DNA of 64,000 bases, taken from the NCBI GenBank assembly GCA_016703525.1, contig JADJBW010000006.1:100298-164297 (forward strand), written 5' to 3'. The notes under the pieces are model-generated. The model saw nothing but the letters and a program-made list of their open reading frames with translations, was not told the origin of the DNA and ran no database searches. The number at the start of each line of letters is the position of its first letter. Position 1 is the first letter of the stretch. A program made the translations under genes and the position numbers. This DNA comes from Actinomycetota bacterium. Lineage in GTDB: Bacteria > Actinomycetota > Acidimicrobiia > Acidimicrobiales > Microtrichaceae. Below, in pieces: positions 16,838-25,168 of the stretch.

Positions 16838-19179
16838 GTGCGTCGCCGCCCGACCCTTCTTGCCCTCCCGCTGATCATCGCGGGTTCGACGCTGCCGCTG
16901 CTCACCGGCACCGACGGCGACGCTGCCGCGTTCGAGGGGTCGAGCAACGTGTTCATCTCGGACGAGGTGGCGATCACCGACAGCATCGGGTCGCCGAGCG
17001 ATTGCACGTCAAGCCAGATCGCCGGCGACGCCGCCGCGAGGAACGCGGTCGACGCCCAAGACGACGCATGGCGAACCGCGGCGACCTCCCGTGGACTCAC
17101 CACGATCACCCGGTTCGACCTGCCCGAGCCGACCGATCCCGATCGCGTTCCCGAGAATCCGCTCCATCTCACCGACCCTGCCGCCGGCTCCGGCGGCACC
17201 GAGACCGCCGTCAACGTCACCTACCGCAACGTCGCGATCGGGGCGAGCGGGATCGGAACCGACCCGAACGCCGCGGCCCCGCCATTCGCCTATCGCAACC
17301 CGTACCTGCCTCGGCCCGCTGAGGGCACGATGCAGGACTGCTCGCCGTACCCCGCGTCCCTGTACGACCTCAGCCCGGCGGCCGGCGTACAGGCGGCTCG
17401 CCACTGGAACGCCTTGTACGGCAGCAACCTGCAGCGCGACGCCGCGCTCTTCGAGTTCTCCCGGCCGGTGCACGCCTTCGGCGCCTGGTTCGGCGATCTC
17501 GAGACGCGGCCGCCCGACACCCCCGCGTGGATCCGTCTGTTCGGCGCCGACGGCGCGGTCGTGTGGGAAGGGCCGGTGCCGGCGACCGCTGCTGCGTCGC
17601 CCACCGACGCCGAGTGCGGCGGCACCGGTGCCAACACCGATCCGCTCGCGTGCGGCAACCAGACCACGCGCTGGATCGGCTTCGTGACCTCCGTCGGCGA
17701 TGATCCGTCGCCTCCATGCTCGTGATCGTCGGCGACGACGACTCGTGTTCGCAGACAGGCGACTGCGACGCGACGTCCGAGCACTTCGCATGGATCGGCG
17801 CGACCATCGCCGAAGGCAACCCCGACCTGGCGGTCACGATCGACGACGGGCTCGACACCGTGGCGCGCGGCAGCACCATCACCACCACGGTCGATGTGGA
17901 GAACGTCTCGAAGATCGACGCGACGGGCGCGGCCGCTTCGGTCGCCCTTCCCGCAGGCGTGCACGTCGTGAGCGCGTCCGACGGTGGAACCGAGTCGTCC
18001 CCCGGCGTCGTCACCTGGCCGATCGGTGGCCTCGACGCGCTCGACGGCCGGTCGTTCACGCTCACGGTGCAGGTCGATGCGGCCGCGCCGCCCGGCGCCT
18101 CGCTCGGCTTCGTCGCCTCCGTCACCGACGACGGAACCAACGGCGACGATCCGACACCGGCCGACAACACCGCGACCGACACCGACCGGGTCGGCACCGT
18201 CGATCTGGTGGTCGCGATCGACGACGGCGTCGACCGAGTGGCCGCCGGCGGCGAGACCACGTGGACGATCGACTGGGCGAACCTCGGTTCCGCAGCCGCG
18301 CCGGGAACGACGATCACGATCGCGCTCCCGCCGGGAGCCACCCTTCTCGACGGTTCGACCACCATTTCGATCGGGTCGCTCGGCGCGGGCGAGACCGGCA
18401 CTGCGACCGTGACCGTTCGCCTGCCGAATTCACTCACCAACGGATCGACGGCGGAGGCGACGGCAACCATCGGCTCCGAGGCGCCCGACGAGAACCCCAC
18501 CGACAACGAGGCGAGCGACAGCGACGACATCGACGGTGTCGACCTCACCATCTGGAAGACCGACGGACGGAGCACCGCAACCGTCGGATCCACGGTGACC
18601 TACGACATCACCGTCGCGAACGACTCGGCGGTTCCGGCGACCGGCGTGCACGTGAGCGACGATCTCCCGGCACAGCTCTCCCTGGTGACGGCGAGCGACG
18701 CCCCGACCATGGTCGGGCGCACGCTCGTCTGGGGTCCCCTCGCCCTGGCCCCCGGCGAGTCCCGAGCGTTGAGCGTGACCGCGACCGTGAACGGCGCGCC
18801 CGGCGATGACGTGACCAATGCCGCCGTCGTTGCCGACGACGGCGCGCACGGCGTCGACGCCGACTTCGCCGACAACGTGGCAACCGACCTCACACGCATC
18901 GCAGCCGTACCGGCGACCACCACCACGACCACGACACCGCGCAGAACGACGACCACCACCTCCGCATCCTCCGCCGCCGCTCGACAAGCGGTGCCGGGAC
19001 GCAGGGGTGCGCTCGCAGCGGCGGCGGGCAACGGTCAACTCGACGGAGCGATCATCGCGGGTTCGTTGGCGCGTACCGGCGGGGCGGTCGGCGGGTTGGT
19101 GGCGGCCGGCGGCGCGCTCGTCGGTCTGGGCCTGGCTGCGCGGCGCCGCTCCCGTCGCACGGCCGCAACCCGCCGCTGA
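16838..19179 (+). CDS. Sortase-anchored surface protein with DUF11 repeats, frame-broken
   Basis: A cell-surface protein of about 780 residues read in two frames joined near 17705-17716. The first (16838-17725) has a GTG start with GAGAGGAGG upstream, a signal peptide, and an N-terminal domain with a Cys-rich loop. The second continues directly (LVIVGDDD) with three DUF11/Ig-like repeats starting near 17821 (NPDLAVTIDDG), 18199 (VDLVVAIDDG) and 18538 (VDLTIWKTDG). A Thr-rich linker, then LARTG, a hydrophobic segment and an Arg-rich tail follow. LARTG fits the LAXTG motif of class E sortases in high-GC Gram-positives. The break is probably one missing base, as coding resumes at once. Confidence 0.8.
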
Positions 19180-19201
19180 GGTCCGGGCAACCCGGACGGT
19201 C

Positions 19202-19387
19202 GGCCTTCTCCACGGTTGTTCCGCGGAGAAGACTGGTGCCCGGACAACCGGTCTTCTCCGCGGTTGATCTGTGGAGACGATCGCTGCCCGCTCCGGCCTT
19301 CTCCACGGTGGTTCCGCGGAGAAGACTGGTGCCCGGACAACCGATCTTCTCCGCGGTTGATCTGTGGAGACGATCGCTGTCCGCGTC
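19202..19387. repeat. Two tandem 93-bp units, each with two hairpins
   Basis: Unit 1 (19202-19294) and unit 2 (19295-19387) are nearly identical. Each has one clear stem-loop, CTTCTCC...GGAGAAG (19205-19231 in unit 1), and a second weaker one around TCTCCGCGG/CTGTGGAGA. Four hairpins therefore lie between convergent genes ending at 19179 and 19414. They may act as a bidirectional terminator array or be an extragenic palindromic element. There is no coding potential. Confidence 0.75.
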
Positions 19388-19413
19388 GGCCCGCACGGCG
19401 CGGGTCGGGCGAG

Positions 19414-20328
19414 TCAGCGCGGAAACGGACCGGCCTTCGCTACCAGCCCGGGCGTCGGGTGACCGAGCGCCGCCTCGACCCACGGCACGGTCTCGCACAA
19501 CCGGCCGAGGTCGACGCCGGTCGGATGACCCATGCGTTCGAGCAGGTACACCAGATCCTCCGTGGCGATGTTGCCCGTCGCATTCGGCGCGAACGGGCAT
19601 CCGCCGATCCCACCGAGCGATGCGTCGAGCACCGTGACGCCGGCCTGCACCGCTGCGGTCGCGTTCGCGAAGCCCATGTTGCGCGTGTTGTGGAAGTGGC
19701 AGCGGAGCCGGACATCAGGGCCGAGCACGTCTCGAGCGAGGGCCACGCGGGCGGCCACGTCGGTCGGCACGGCGACCCCGATCGAGTCGGCGAGCGCGAT
19801 CTCGCCGGCCCCGAGCGGAGCGAGTTCGCCCAGAACCCACTCGAGCCGATCGATCCCGACCTCGCCCTCGTACGGGCAGCCGAACGTCGCGGCGAGCGTG
19901 ATCGTCGTGGGGATTCCGGCCTCGGCGGCGCCCGCACACACGTCGGCCGCGGCGGCGATCAGGCCCGCCGTATCGGAACCTTGGTTGCGCTCGGCGAAGG
20001 TGTCGGTGCAGACGACCACAGCGTTGATCTCGTCGACCCCGCCGGCGATCGCCCGGCCGAGGCCGCGCCGGTTGAGGACCAGCCCGATGTAGGACGCCCC
20101 GAGCGCCCGCGTTGCGTCGTCGGCATGCAGCGCCGCCATCACCGCGTCGGCATCGGCCATCTGCGGCACCCGAGCCGGGTTCACGAAGCTCACCGTCTCG
20201 ACTCGGCGGATGCCCGCGCGCACGAGCCGCGAGATCAACTCGACCTTTTGCTCGGTCGACAGCATCGCCGGGTCGGACTGCAGCCCGTCACGGGCGGCCA
20301 CGTCCACGATTTCGATGTGCGCGCTCAT
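19414..20328 (-). CDS. Hydroxymethylglutaryl-CoA lyase-like enzyme
   Basis: A 304-residue HMGL-like TIM-barrel protein. HMG-CoA lyase cleaves HMG-CoA to acetyl-CoA and acetoacetate at the end of leucine breakdown. Signatures are VAARDGLQ (catalytic Arg), HFHNTRNMG (metal His ligands) and the active-site cysteine loop GGIGGCPFAP-ATGNIATED. Length is normal. Start at 20328; it is divergent from the gene at 20364 with only 35 bp between. Related lyases for other 3-hydroxyacyl-CoAs share these motifs, so the exact substrate is open. Confidence 0.88.
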   Translation of the reverse strand: MSAHIEIVDVAARDGLQSDPAMLSTEQKVELISRLVRAGIRRVETVSFVNPARVPQMADADAVMAALHADDATRALGASYIGLVLNRRGLGRAIAGGVDEINAVVVCTDTFAERNQGSDTAGLIAAAADVCAGAAEAGIPTTITLAATFGCPYEGEVGIDRLEWVLGELAPLGAGEIALADSIGVAVPTDVAARVALARDVLGPDVRLRCHFHNTRNMGFANATAAVQAGVTVLDASLGGIGGCPFAPNATGNIATEDLVYLLERMGHPTGVDLGRLCETVPWVEAALGHPTPGLVAKAGPFPR

Positions 20329-20363
20329 CGCGCCATTCTCGCCGACCGGTAAGGTGCGCGGCC

Positions 20364-21023
20364 ATGAGCGAGACCACGCCTGACGCCCTCTTCGGCGTCG
20401 ATGTCGACCGGGCCAAGGACGCGCTCGAGTGGCTCTGGGACCACCGCGACGAGATCGCGCATGTGGCCGAGACGCTGCCCTCGCTGCTCGACTCGGCGGG
20501 CAACTCGATCACCGCCGCGGGCGGCGGCGCTCACACCGCGGCGGATCTGCTCATCGGCACGCCTGAACGCCCCGGGGCGAAGGGGCTCGCCGAGGTAGCG
20601 GCGAAGACGCTCCGGTCATGCGAGAAGGAGCTCGCCGAGCTGCACGAACTGCTCGACGACCTGGCCGACCGCCTGGATGCGATCAACCTGCCCGGCGTCG
20701 GCACGGTGTTCGACCAAGCGGCCGGGAAGCTCCGCGACGGCTCGGCGCGCGTCGACCGGGTCGCGGACGGCATGCACGGCGTGGCGTCGACCCTCACCCA
20801 GCTCGGCGGATCGCTCGGCGAAGCCGCCGGCGGGCTGCGCAACGCCGGCGATCACCTCACCGATACCGGCACGACGCTGCGGAGCCTCCTGGCCGACACT
20901 CCGACGGCCGCACGAACAACCACCACCAGGGCGCGCCCGAAGCCCGCACCGAAGGCCGCACCGAAAGCCGCCGCCGCAGGATCGGTCGGCTCGATCGGCG
21001 AACTTCTCGAGCAGAGCGACTGA
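20364..21023 (+). CDS. Hypothetical protein, amphipathic helices and Ala/Lys/Pro tail
   Basis: Unrecognised 219-residue protein without signal peptide or membrane segment. Residues ~10-185 form a continuous series of amphipathic helices (for example LHELLDDLADRLDAI, then repeated G-A-L-D-rich heptads around 125-180). A basic linker rich in Ala, Lys and Pro and a short C-terminal helix (GSIGELLEQSD) follow. This resembles phasin-like or apolipoprotein-like surface-coating proteins, but homology is not established. ATG with TAAGGT at 20350-20355, 8 nt upstream (leaderless). It converges with the DUF1003 gene. Confidence 0.65.
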   Translation: MSETTPDALFGVDVDRAKDALEWLWDHRDEIAHVAETLPSLLDSAGNSITAAGGGAHTAADLLIGTPERPGAKGLAEVAAKTLRSCEKELAELHELLDDLADRLDAINLPGVGTVFDQAAGKLRDGSARVDRVADGMHGVASTLTQLGGSLGEAAGGLRNAGDHLTDTGTTLRSLLADTPTAARTTTTRARPKPAPKAAPKAAAAGSVGSIGELLEQSD

Positions 21024-21049
21024 TGCCGACGCCCCGATCGGAGGGGGTC

Positions 21050-21535
21050 TCAGTCGGCCGGTGATTGGTCCGGCGCGGGGCCGACGGCACCGGTCGGGGT
21101 GGATGCGACCGCGTGGTTCAAGCGAGCGATCTCCTCGGTCAGCGCCGCGATCCGCTCGGTGAGGCCGTTGTTGTACTCGATCAGGGTGCGCAGCGACTCG
21201 GTGTTCGAGTAGGTGTGAACCGCCAGCTCCGAGCTGACCTGATCGGCACGCTTCGCTGCGATCAACAGGATCGCACCCTGCAGGCCCGCCATCATCGACA
21301 ACGCGAGGTTGAGCAGGATGTAGGGGTACGGATCGAAGCCGCTTCGGCCACCGCCCGACCCGACGTGGAAGACGGTGTTCGCGACGGCCCACACGATCAT
21401 CAGCCCGATGAACGTCGCGACGAACGGCCACGAACCCATGCCGTTGCGAACGCGATCGGCGAGTCGCTCGCCGAGGGTGAGCTGTTCGCCCGAGCGAACA
21501 CCCGGATGCCGATGCCACAAGGCGGTGATGCCCAT
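21050..21535 (-). CDS. DUF1003 membrane protein
   Basis: A 161-residue protein of the DUF1003 family, whose function is not established. The family pattern is clear: GSWPFVATFIGLMIVWAVAN, then DPYPYILLNLALSMMAGLQG and ILLIAAKRADQ, giving two membrane helices with a conserved loop. A coiled-coil-like C-terminal stretch (residues ~105-145) and a Pro/Ala tail follow. AAGGAG precedes the ATG. Probably transcribed alone. Confidence 0.85.
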   Translation of the reverse strand: MGITALWHRHPGVRSGEQLTLGERLADRVRNGMGSWPFVATFIGLMIVWAVANTVFHVGSGGGRSGFDPYPYILLNLALSMMAGLQGAILLIAAKRADQVSSELAVHTYSNTESLRTLIEYNNGLTERIAALTEEIARLNHAVASTPTGAVGPAPDQSPAD

Positions 21536-21594
21536 CGTTCGCTCCTTCCCTCAGCGGGTCCGAGCGACTGTAGGCCCGTTCGCCCGTCGACGTA

Positions 21595-22404
21595 TCAGCG
21601 GGATGCCGCTCGGGAGAACTTGCGAATAGCGAGGGTGGAGAACACAGCGGTGATGCCGAGCGCCCACAGGGCCGCCTGCCACGCCATCGAACCGACGGGA
21701 TGGCCGGCGTACAGGGCGCGGGCAGCGTTGGTCACCAGCGTGAACGGGTTACGGTCCGCGACCCAGCGAAGGCCGGACGGCATCCGCGACGGGTCGACGA
21801 AGGCCGACGACACGAAGGTCAACGGGAACATCCAGATGAAGCCCGCCGAGTTCGCCGCCTCGACGCTGCGAACCGACAGGCCGATCAGCGCCTGAATCCA
21901 GCTGAACGAGTAGCTGAAGGCCAGCAGCAACAGCGTCGCCAGCACGGCGTTGACGACGCCTCCTTCGAACCGGAAGCCCACGAGGAAGCCGACGATCAAC
22001 ATGACGGCGAACGTGACGAGGTTGCGGGCGAGGTCGCTGAAGGTCCGGCCCACAAGTACCGCCGCCTGCGAGATCGGCAGCGAGCGGAGCCGGTCGATGA
22101 ACCCCTTCGACAGGTCCTCGGCCAGCCCGACGCTTGTAAACGCCGAGCCGAACACGATCGTCTGGGCGAAGATGCCCGGCAGCAGGTACTGCTCGTATCG
22201 GAACCCCGGGATCTCGATCGTGCCGTCGTAGACGTAGCGGAACAGCAACACGAACATGATCGGCTGCAGGGTCGCGAACACCAGCGTCTCGGGGCTCCGC
22301 GGCACCGCGCGCAGATGGCGCGTCGCCTCGTTGAGACTGTCGCGGATGGCCCACACCACCCCGCTGGGCGGCTCGGACGCGAGCTCGGGTGCGAGATCGG
22401 TCAT
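21595..22404 (-). CDS. ABC-2 type transporter permease (DrrB-like)
   Basis: A 269-residue ABC-2 permease with about six membrane helices, similar to DrrB-type subunits that export hydrophobic drugs or lipids. Family features include RHLRAVPRSPETLVFATLQP, PIMFVLLF, a YLLPGIFAQTIVFGSAF region and the final NPFTLVTNAAR. ATG 22404 has AAGGAG 6 bases upstream. It starts 2 bp after the ATPase gene stop (22407), forming a two-gene export operon. Cargo unknown; self-resistance or lipid export are the usual options. Confidence 0.9.
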   Translation of the reverse strand: MTDLAPELASEPPSGVVWAIRDSLNEATRHLRAVPRSPETLVFATLQPIMFVLLFRYVYDGTIEIPGFRYEQYLLPGIFAQTIVFGSAFTSVGLAEDLSKGFIDRLRSLPISQAAVLVGRTFSDLARNLVTFAVMLIVGFLVGFRFEGGVVNAVLATLLLLAFSYSFSWIQALIGLSVRSVEAANSAGFIWMFPLTFVSSAFVDPSRMPSGLRWVADRNPFTLVTNAARALYAGHPVGSMAWQAALWALGITAVFSTLAIRKFSRAASR

Positions 22405-22406
22405 GG

Positions 22407-23372
22407 TCACTCCTTCCCGAATGAACCGGCGTCGGCCTGATCGGCGCCGTGGCCGGTGAGCGTGAGGAACACGTCGTCGAGAGTCGCCGTCTCGACCGAC
22501 AGGTCGACGACGACGACCCCGGCGGCGTCGATGGTGCGGACGAGCTCGGGTGTGGTCACGCCGCCTCGCAGCGGCACCATCAGCAGGTCGCCCTCGATCT
22601 GCGGCTCCCCCTCGGTGCTCCGAAGCGGCCCGACGGCCGACACGACGGCGCCGGCTTCGGTGCCGGGTGCCAGGCGGATCTCGGCGCGGGCGCCGCCGAT
22701 CCGCGACTTCAGCTCGTCCGCCGTGCCCCGAGCGATCGCGGTTCCGTGGTCGATCACGATGATCTCGTTCGCCAGTCGATCCGCCTCGTCGAGATACTGC
22801 GTGGTGAGCAGCGTGGTCATGCCCTCGGAGACCAACTCGTCGATCAGGTCCCACATCGCCAGACGGCTACGCGGGTCGAGCCCGGTGGTCGGCTCGTCGA
22901 GGAACAGCACGACCGGGCGTGCGACCAGGCTCATGGAGATGTCGAGCCGGCGGCGCATGCCGCCCGAGAAGCCCTTCACGACGCGGTCCGCGGCGTCGGT
23001 GAGGGCCATGCGATCGAGCAGTTCGGCGGCGCGAGCGCGCGCCTCGGCGGCGGACATGCGGTAGAAGCGACCGACGAGGATCAGGTTCTCGCGGGCGGTC
23101 AAACGCTCGTCGACGGCCGCGTACTGGCCCGTCAACCCGATGCGCGATCGGACCCGGCGCGGTTCGGCCACCACGTCGATGCCGTCGATGCGCGCCGTGC
23201 CGGCGTCGGGGCGTAGCAGCGTGGTGAGGATGCGCACGGCCGTGGTCTTGCCCGCACCATTCGGCCCGAGAACGCCGAGCACGGTGCCGCGCTCGACACT
23301 GAGATCGAGGCCGCGAAGGGCCTGAGTCGACCCGAAATGCTTGACGAGTCCTTCGGTTTCCACGACCGGCAT
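22407..23372 (-). CDS. ABC transporter ATP-binding protein (DrrA-like)
   Basis: A 321-residue ABC ATPase of the daunorubicin-resistance type: Walker A GPNGAGKT (36-43), signature FSGGMRRRLD, Walker B VLFLDEPTTGLD, H-loop equivalent TTQYLDEAD (Gln-Tyr as in DrrA), and the C-terminal DrrA-type domain ending in TLDDVFLTLTG. ATG 23372 begins the conserved MPVVETEGLVKHFG; longer upstream extension has no homology. First gene of the two-gene exporter operon with the permease at 21595-22404. Confidence 0.93.
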   Translation of the reverse strand: MPVVETEGLVKHFGSTQALRGLDLSVERGTVLGVLGPNGAGKTTAVRILTTLLRPDAGTARIDGIDVVAEPRRVRSRIGLTGQYAAVDERLTARENLILVGRFYRMSAAEARARAAELLDRMALTDAADRVVKGFSGGMRRRLDISMSLVARPVVLFLDEPTTGLDPRSRLAMWDLIDELVSEGMTTLLTTQYLDEADRLANEIIVIDHGTAIARGTADELKSRIGGARAEIRLAPGTEAGAVVSAVGPLRSTEGEPQIEGDLLMVPLRGGVTTPELVRTIDAAGVVVVDLSVETATLDDVFLTLTGHGADQADAGSFGKE

Positions 23373-23479
23373 CGACGGTGCTCCCGGGGTGTCGCGATCC
23401 GGCCGATCCGGCCGCAGGGCGCACGACCGTACCGGCCGCGTCGGGTCTCGCCAAACCGATTTCGTGTGAAGCTTGAAGG

Positions 23480-25168
23480 GTGAACCTCGCCACACTGCTG
23501 ATCGCCGTCGCCTCCGGCGCCGCCGCAGCATGGGGATACGCCAGGCCGGCCCGGTCGGGTCCGCTCGCCGCGATCGTTGCCGTCTGGTGGCTCGGCGCCG
23601 CGTGGCTCGCGGGAGCGTTCGTACGCACCGATCTCGGCGTCGCCGCCGTTGCCGGATCGTCGTCGGCCGACGCTCCGTTGCACCTGCGCCTCGCGGCGAT
23701 CTGGGCCGCGCCGAGCGGCTCGCTGTGGGTGTGGTGCACGCTCGTTGCAACGGGCGTGGCCGTCGTCGCGCACCCGTCGGCGTCCGTATGGGCCCGCCGC
23801 TCCGCCGCGGGGTGCTCGGCGCTCCTCACGGCGACGTGCCTGCTCGGCGCCAACCCCTTTGCCACGCCGTCGCCGATCCCGCGGCGCGGCGCTGGCCTCT
23901 CACCGGTGCTCGAACACGGGCTCATGACCGTGCATCCGCCGCTGCTCTACGCCGCTCAAGCGGCCACCATCGCCGCGGCCGTCGCCGCCGCGATCGCGAT
24001 CGGGCGCGACGGGGGCGACACGCTCGACCGCCCCGCCGGGACGCGACGGGCGTGGGCGATCCCGCTGGCGGCGCTGGCCGCGGCGACCATCCTCGGCGCG
24101 TGGTGGGCGCATGACGAGGCCGGCTGGGGCGGGTGGTGGGCGTGGGATCCCGTGGAGAACACCGCCCTCACGCCGATGGCGTGCCTGGTCGCCGCCGGGC
24201 ATGCCCGCACCGGCCGAGCAGCGCTCCGGTGGATCGCTGCCGCGGCCACGGCGGTGCTGCTCGGGGTGGTCGTGGCTCGCACCGGATGGGCGTCCTCGGT
24301 GCACGCGTTCGCGCCGTCGCGCGGCCCGGCCATCGGCCTCGCGTCGTTCACCCTCGCGTTCGTCGCCGGATGGATCACGCTCGCCCGTCGCCGACCGGCG
24401 TGCCCGGCCGACGAAGCCGAGTCCGGCATGCTCACGGCCTCCCCCCATCGACCTGGGCCGCGGCGTGTTGCCACCACGGTGACCGCTGTCATCGCCACCG
24501 CGGTGGCGGTCGTCGTGGCCGCGGCCGAGGTCGCCGCCGCGTGGCTCGGGACGCGGGCACGGCCTGCGGTGCTCGATCCGGTGTGGGCCGCGCGGGCCCT
24601 GCTACCCGCCGGTGTGCTGATGGCGGTGGCGCTGGCCGGGTGGGGATGGCGACGGCATCACGGCGCCGCGGCAACCATCGCGCACCTAGGCGTCGCCACG
24701 CTCGCCGTTGGCGCGGCGTTGGGAACGGGAACTCAGCGGTGCGTGATCGCTCCACTCGACAGGGCTGTGAGCGCCGGCACCGACACCGTGCGGTGGACCG
24801 GGTCGACGCTCGCCCAGTCGGCCGTCGACGACCCCGGGGCCGACCGCGATCGCTTGGTGCTGCACGTGACCGTGTCGGACGCGGGCGGGCGGGCGATGAG
24901 CCTCACGCCGATGATCGAGCGGTACCCCGACCTGGGTTCGACGCGGTCCCGCCCAGCGCGAGCACAGCTCGGGCTCGACGAGATCGAGGTCGCGGCCCTC
25001 TATGCCGACGACGAGCGCGCCACGATCGAGGTGCGGACGCACCGAGGCCTTCTACTTGTGTGGTGGGGGGCAGCCCTCGCGATCGGCGGCGTCGGACTCG
25101 CGGCGCTCCGGCGACCCGCGCTCAGAACGGCCGAGCCCGCCGAGCGCTCGGTTCAGTCGGACGAGTGA
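23480..25168 (+). CDS. CcmF-like cytochrome c biogenesis protein
   Basis: A 562-residue polytopic protein of the haem-handling WWD family, closest in layout to CcmF (haem attachment to apocytochromes c outside the membrane). The Trp-rich block WGGWWAWDPVEN (about residues 216-227) and the preceding HPPLLYA segment with a conserved His are diagnostic. About 11-12 membrane helices, then a periplasm-like C-terminal domain and a last helix. No other ccm or ccs gene is adjacent, so the system type is uncertain. It may serve the CxxCH domain of the 2551-3957 subunit (inference). Its end overlaps the convergent VWA gene by 16 bp. Confidence 0.82.
   Translation: MNLATLLIAVASGAAAAWGYARPARSGPLAAIVAVWWLGAAWLAGAFVRTDLGVAAVAGSSSADAPLHLRLAAIWAAPSGSLWVWCTLVATGVAVVAHPSASVWARRSAAGCSALLTATCLLGANPFATPSPIPRRGAGLSPVLEHGLMTVHPPLLYAAQAATIAAAVAAAIAIGRDGGDTLDRPAGTRRAWAIPLAALAAATILGAWWAHDEAGWGGWWAWDPVENTALTPMACLVAAGHARTGRAALRWIAAAATAVLLGVVVARTGWASSVHAFAPSRGPAIGLASFTLAFVAGWITLARRRPACPADEAESGMLTASPHRPGPRRVATTVTAVIATAVAVVVAAAEVAAAWLGTRARPAVLDPVWAARALLPAGVLMAVALAGWGWRRHHGAAATIAHLGVATLAVGAALGTGTQRCVIAPLDRAVSAGTDTVRWTGSTLAQSAVDDPGADRDRLVLHVTVSDAGGRAMSLTPMIERYPDLGSTRSRPARAQLGLDEIEVAALYADDERATIEVRTHRGLLLVWWGAALAIGGVGLAALRRPALRTAEPAERSVQSDE

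Noticed and set aside
17700..17725. Programmed ribosomal frameshift in the surface protein
   Set aside because: No slippery heptamer or downstream structure is evident, and similar breaks occur in over ten unrelated genes, so a sequence error is more likely.
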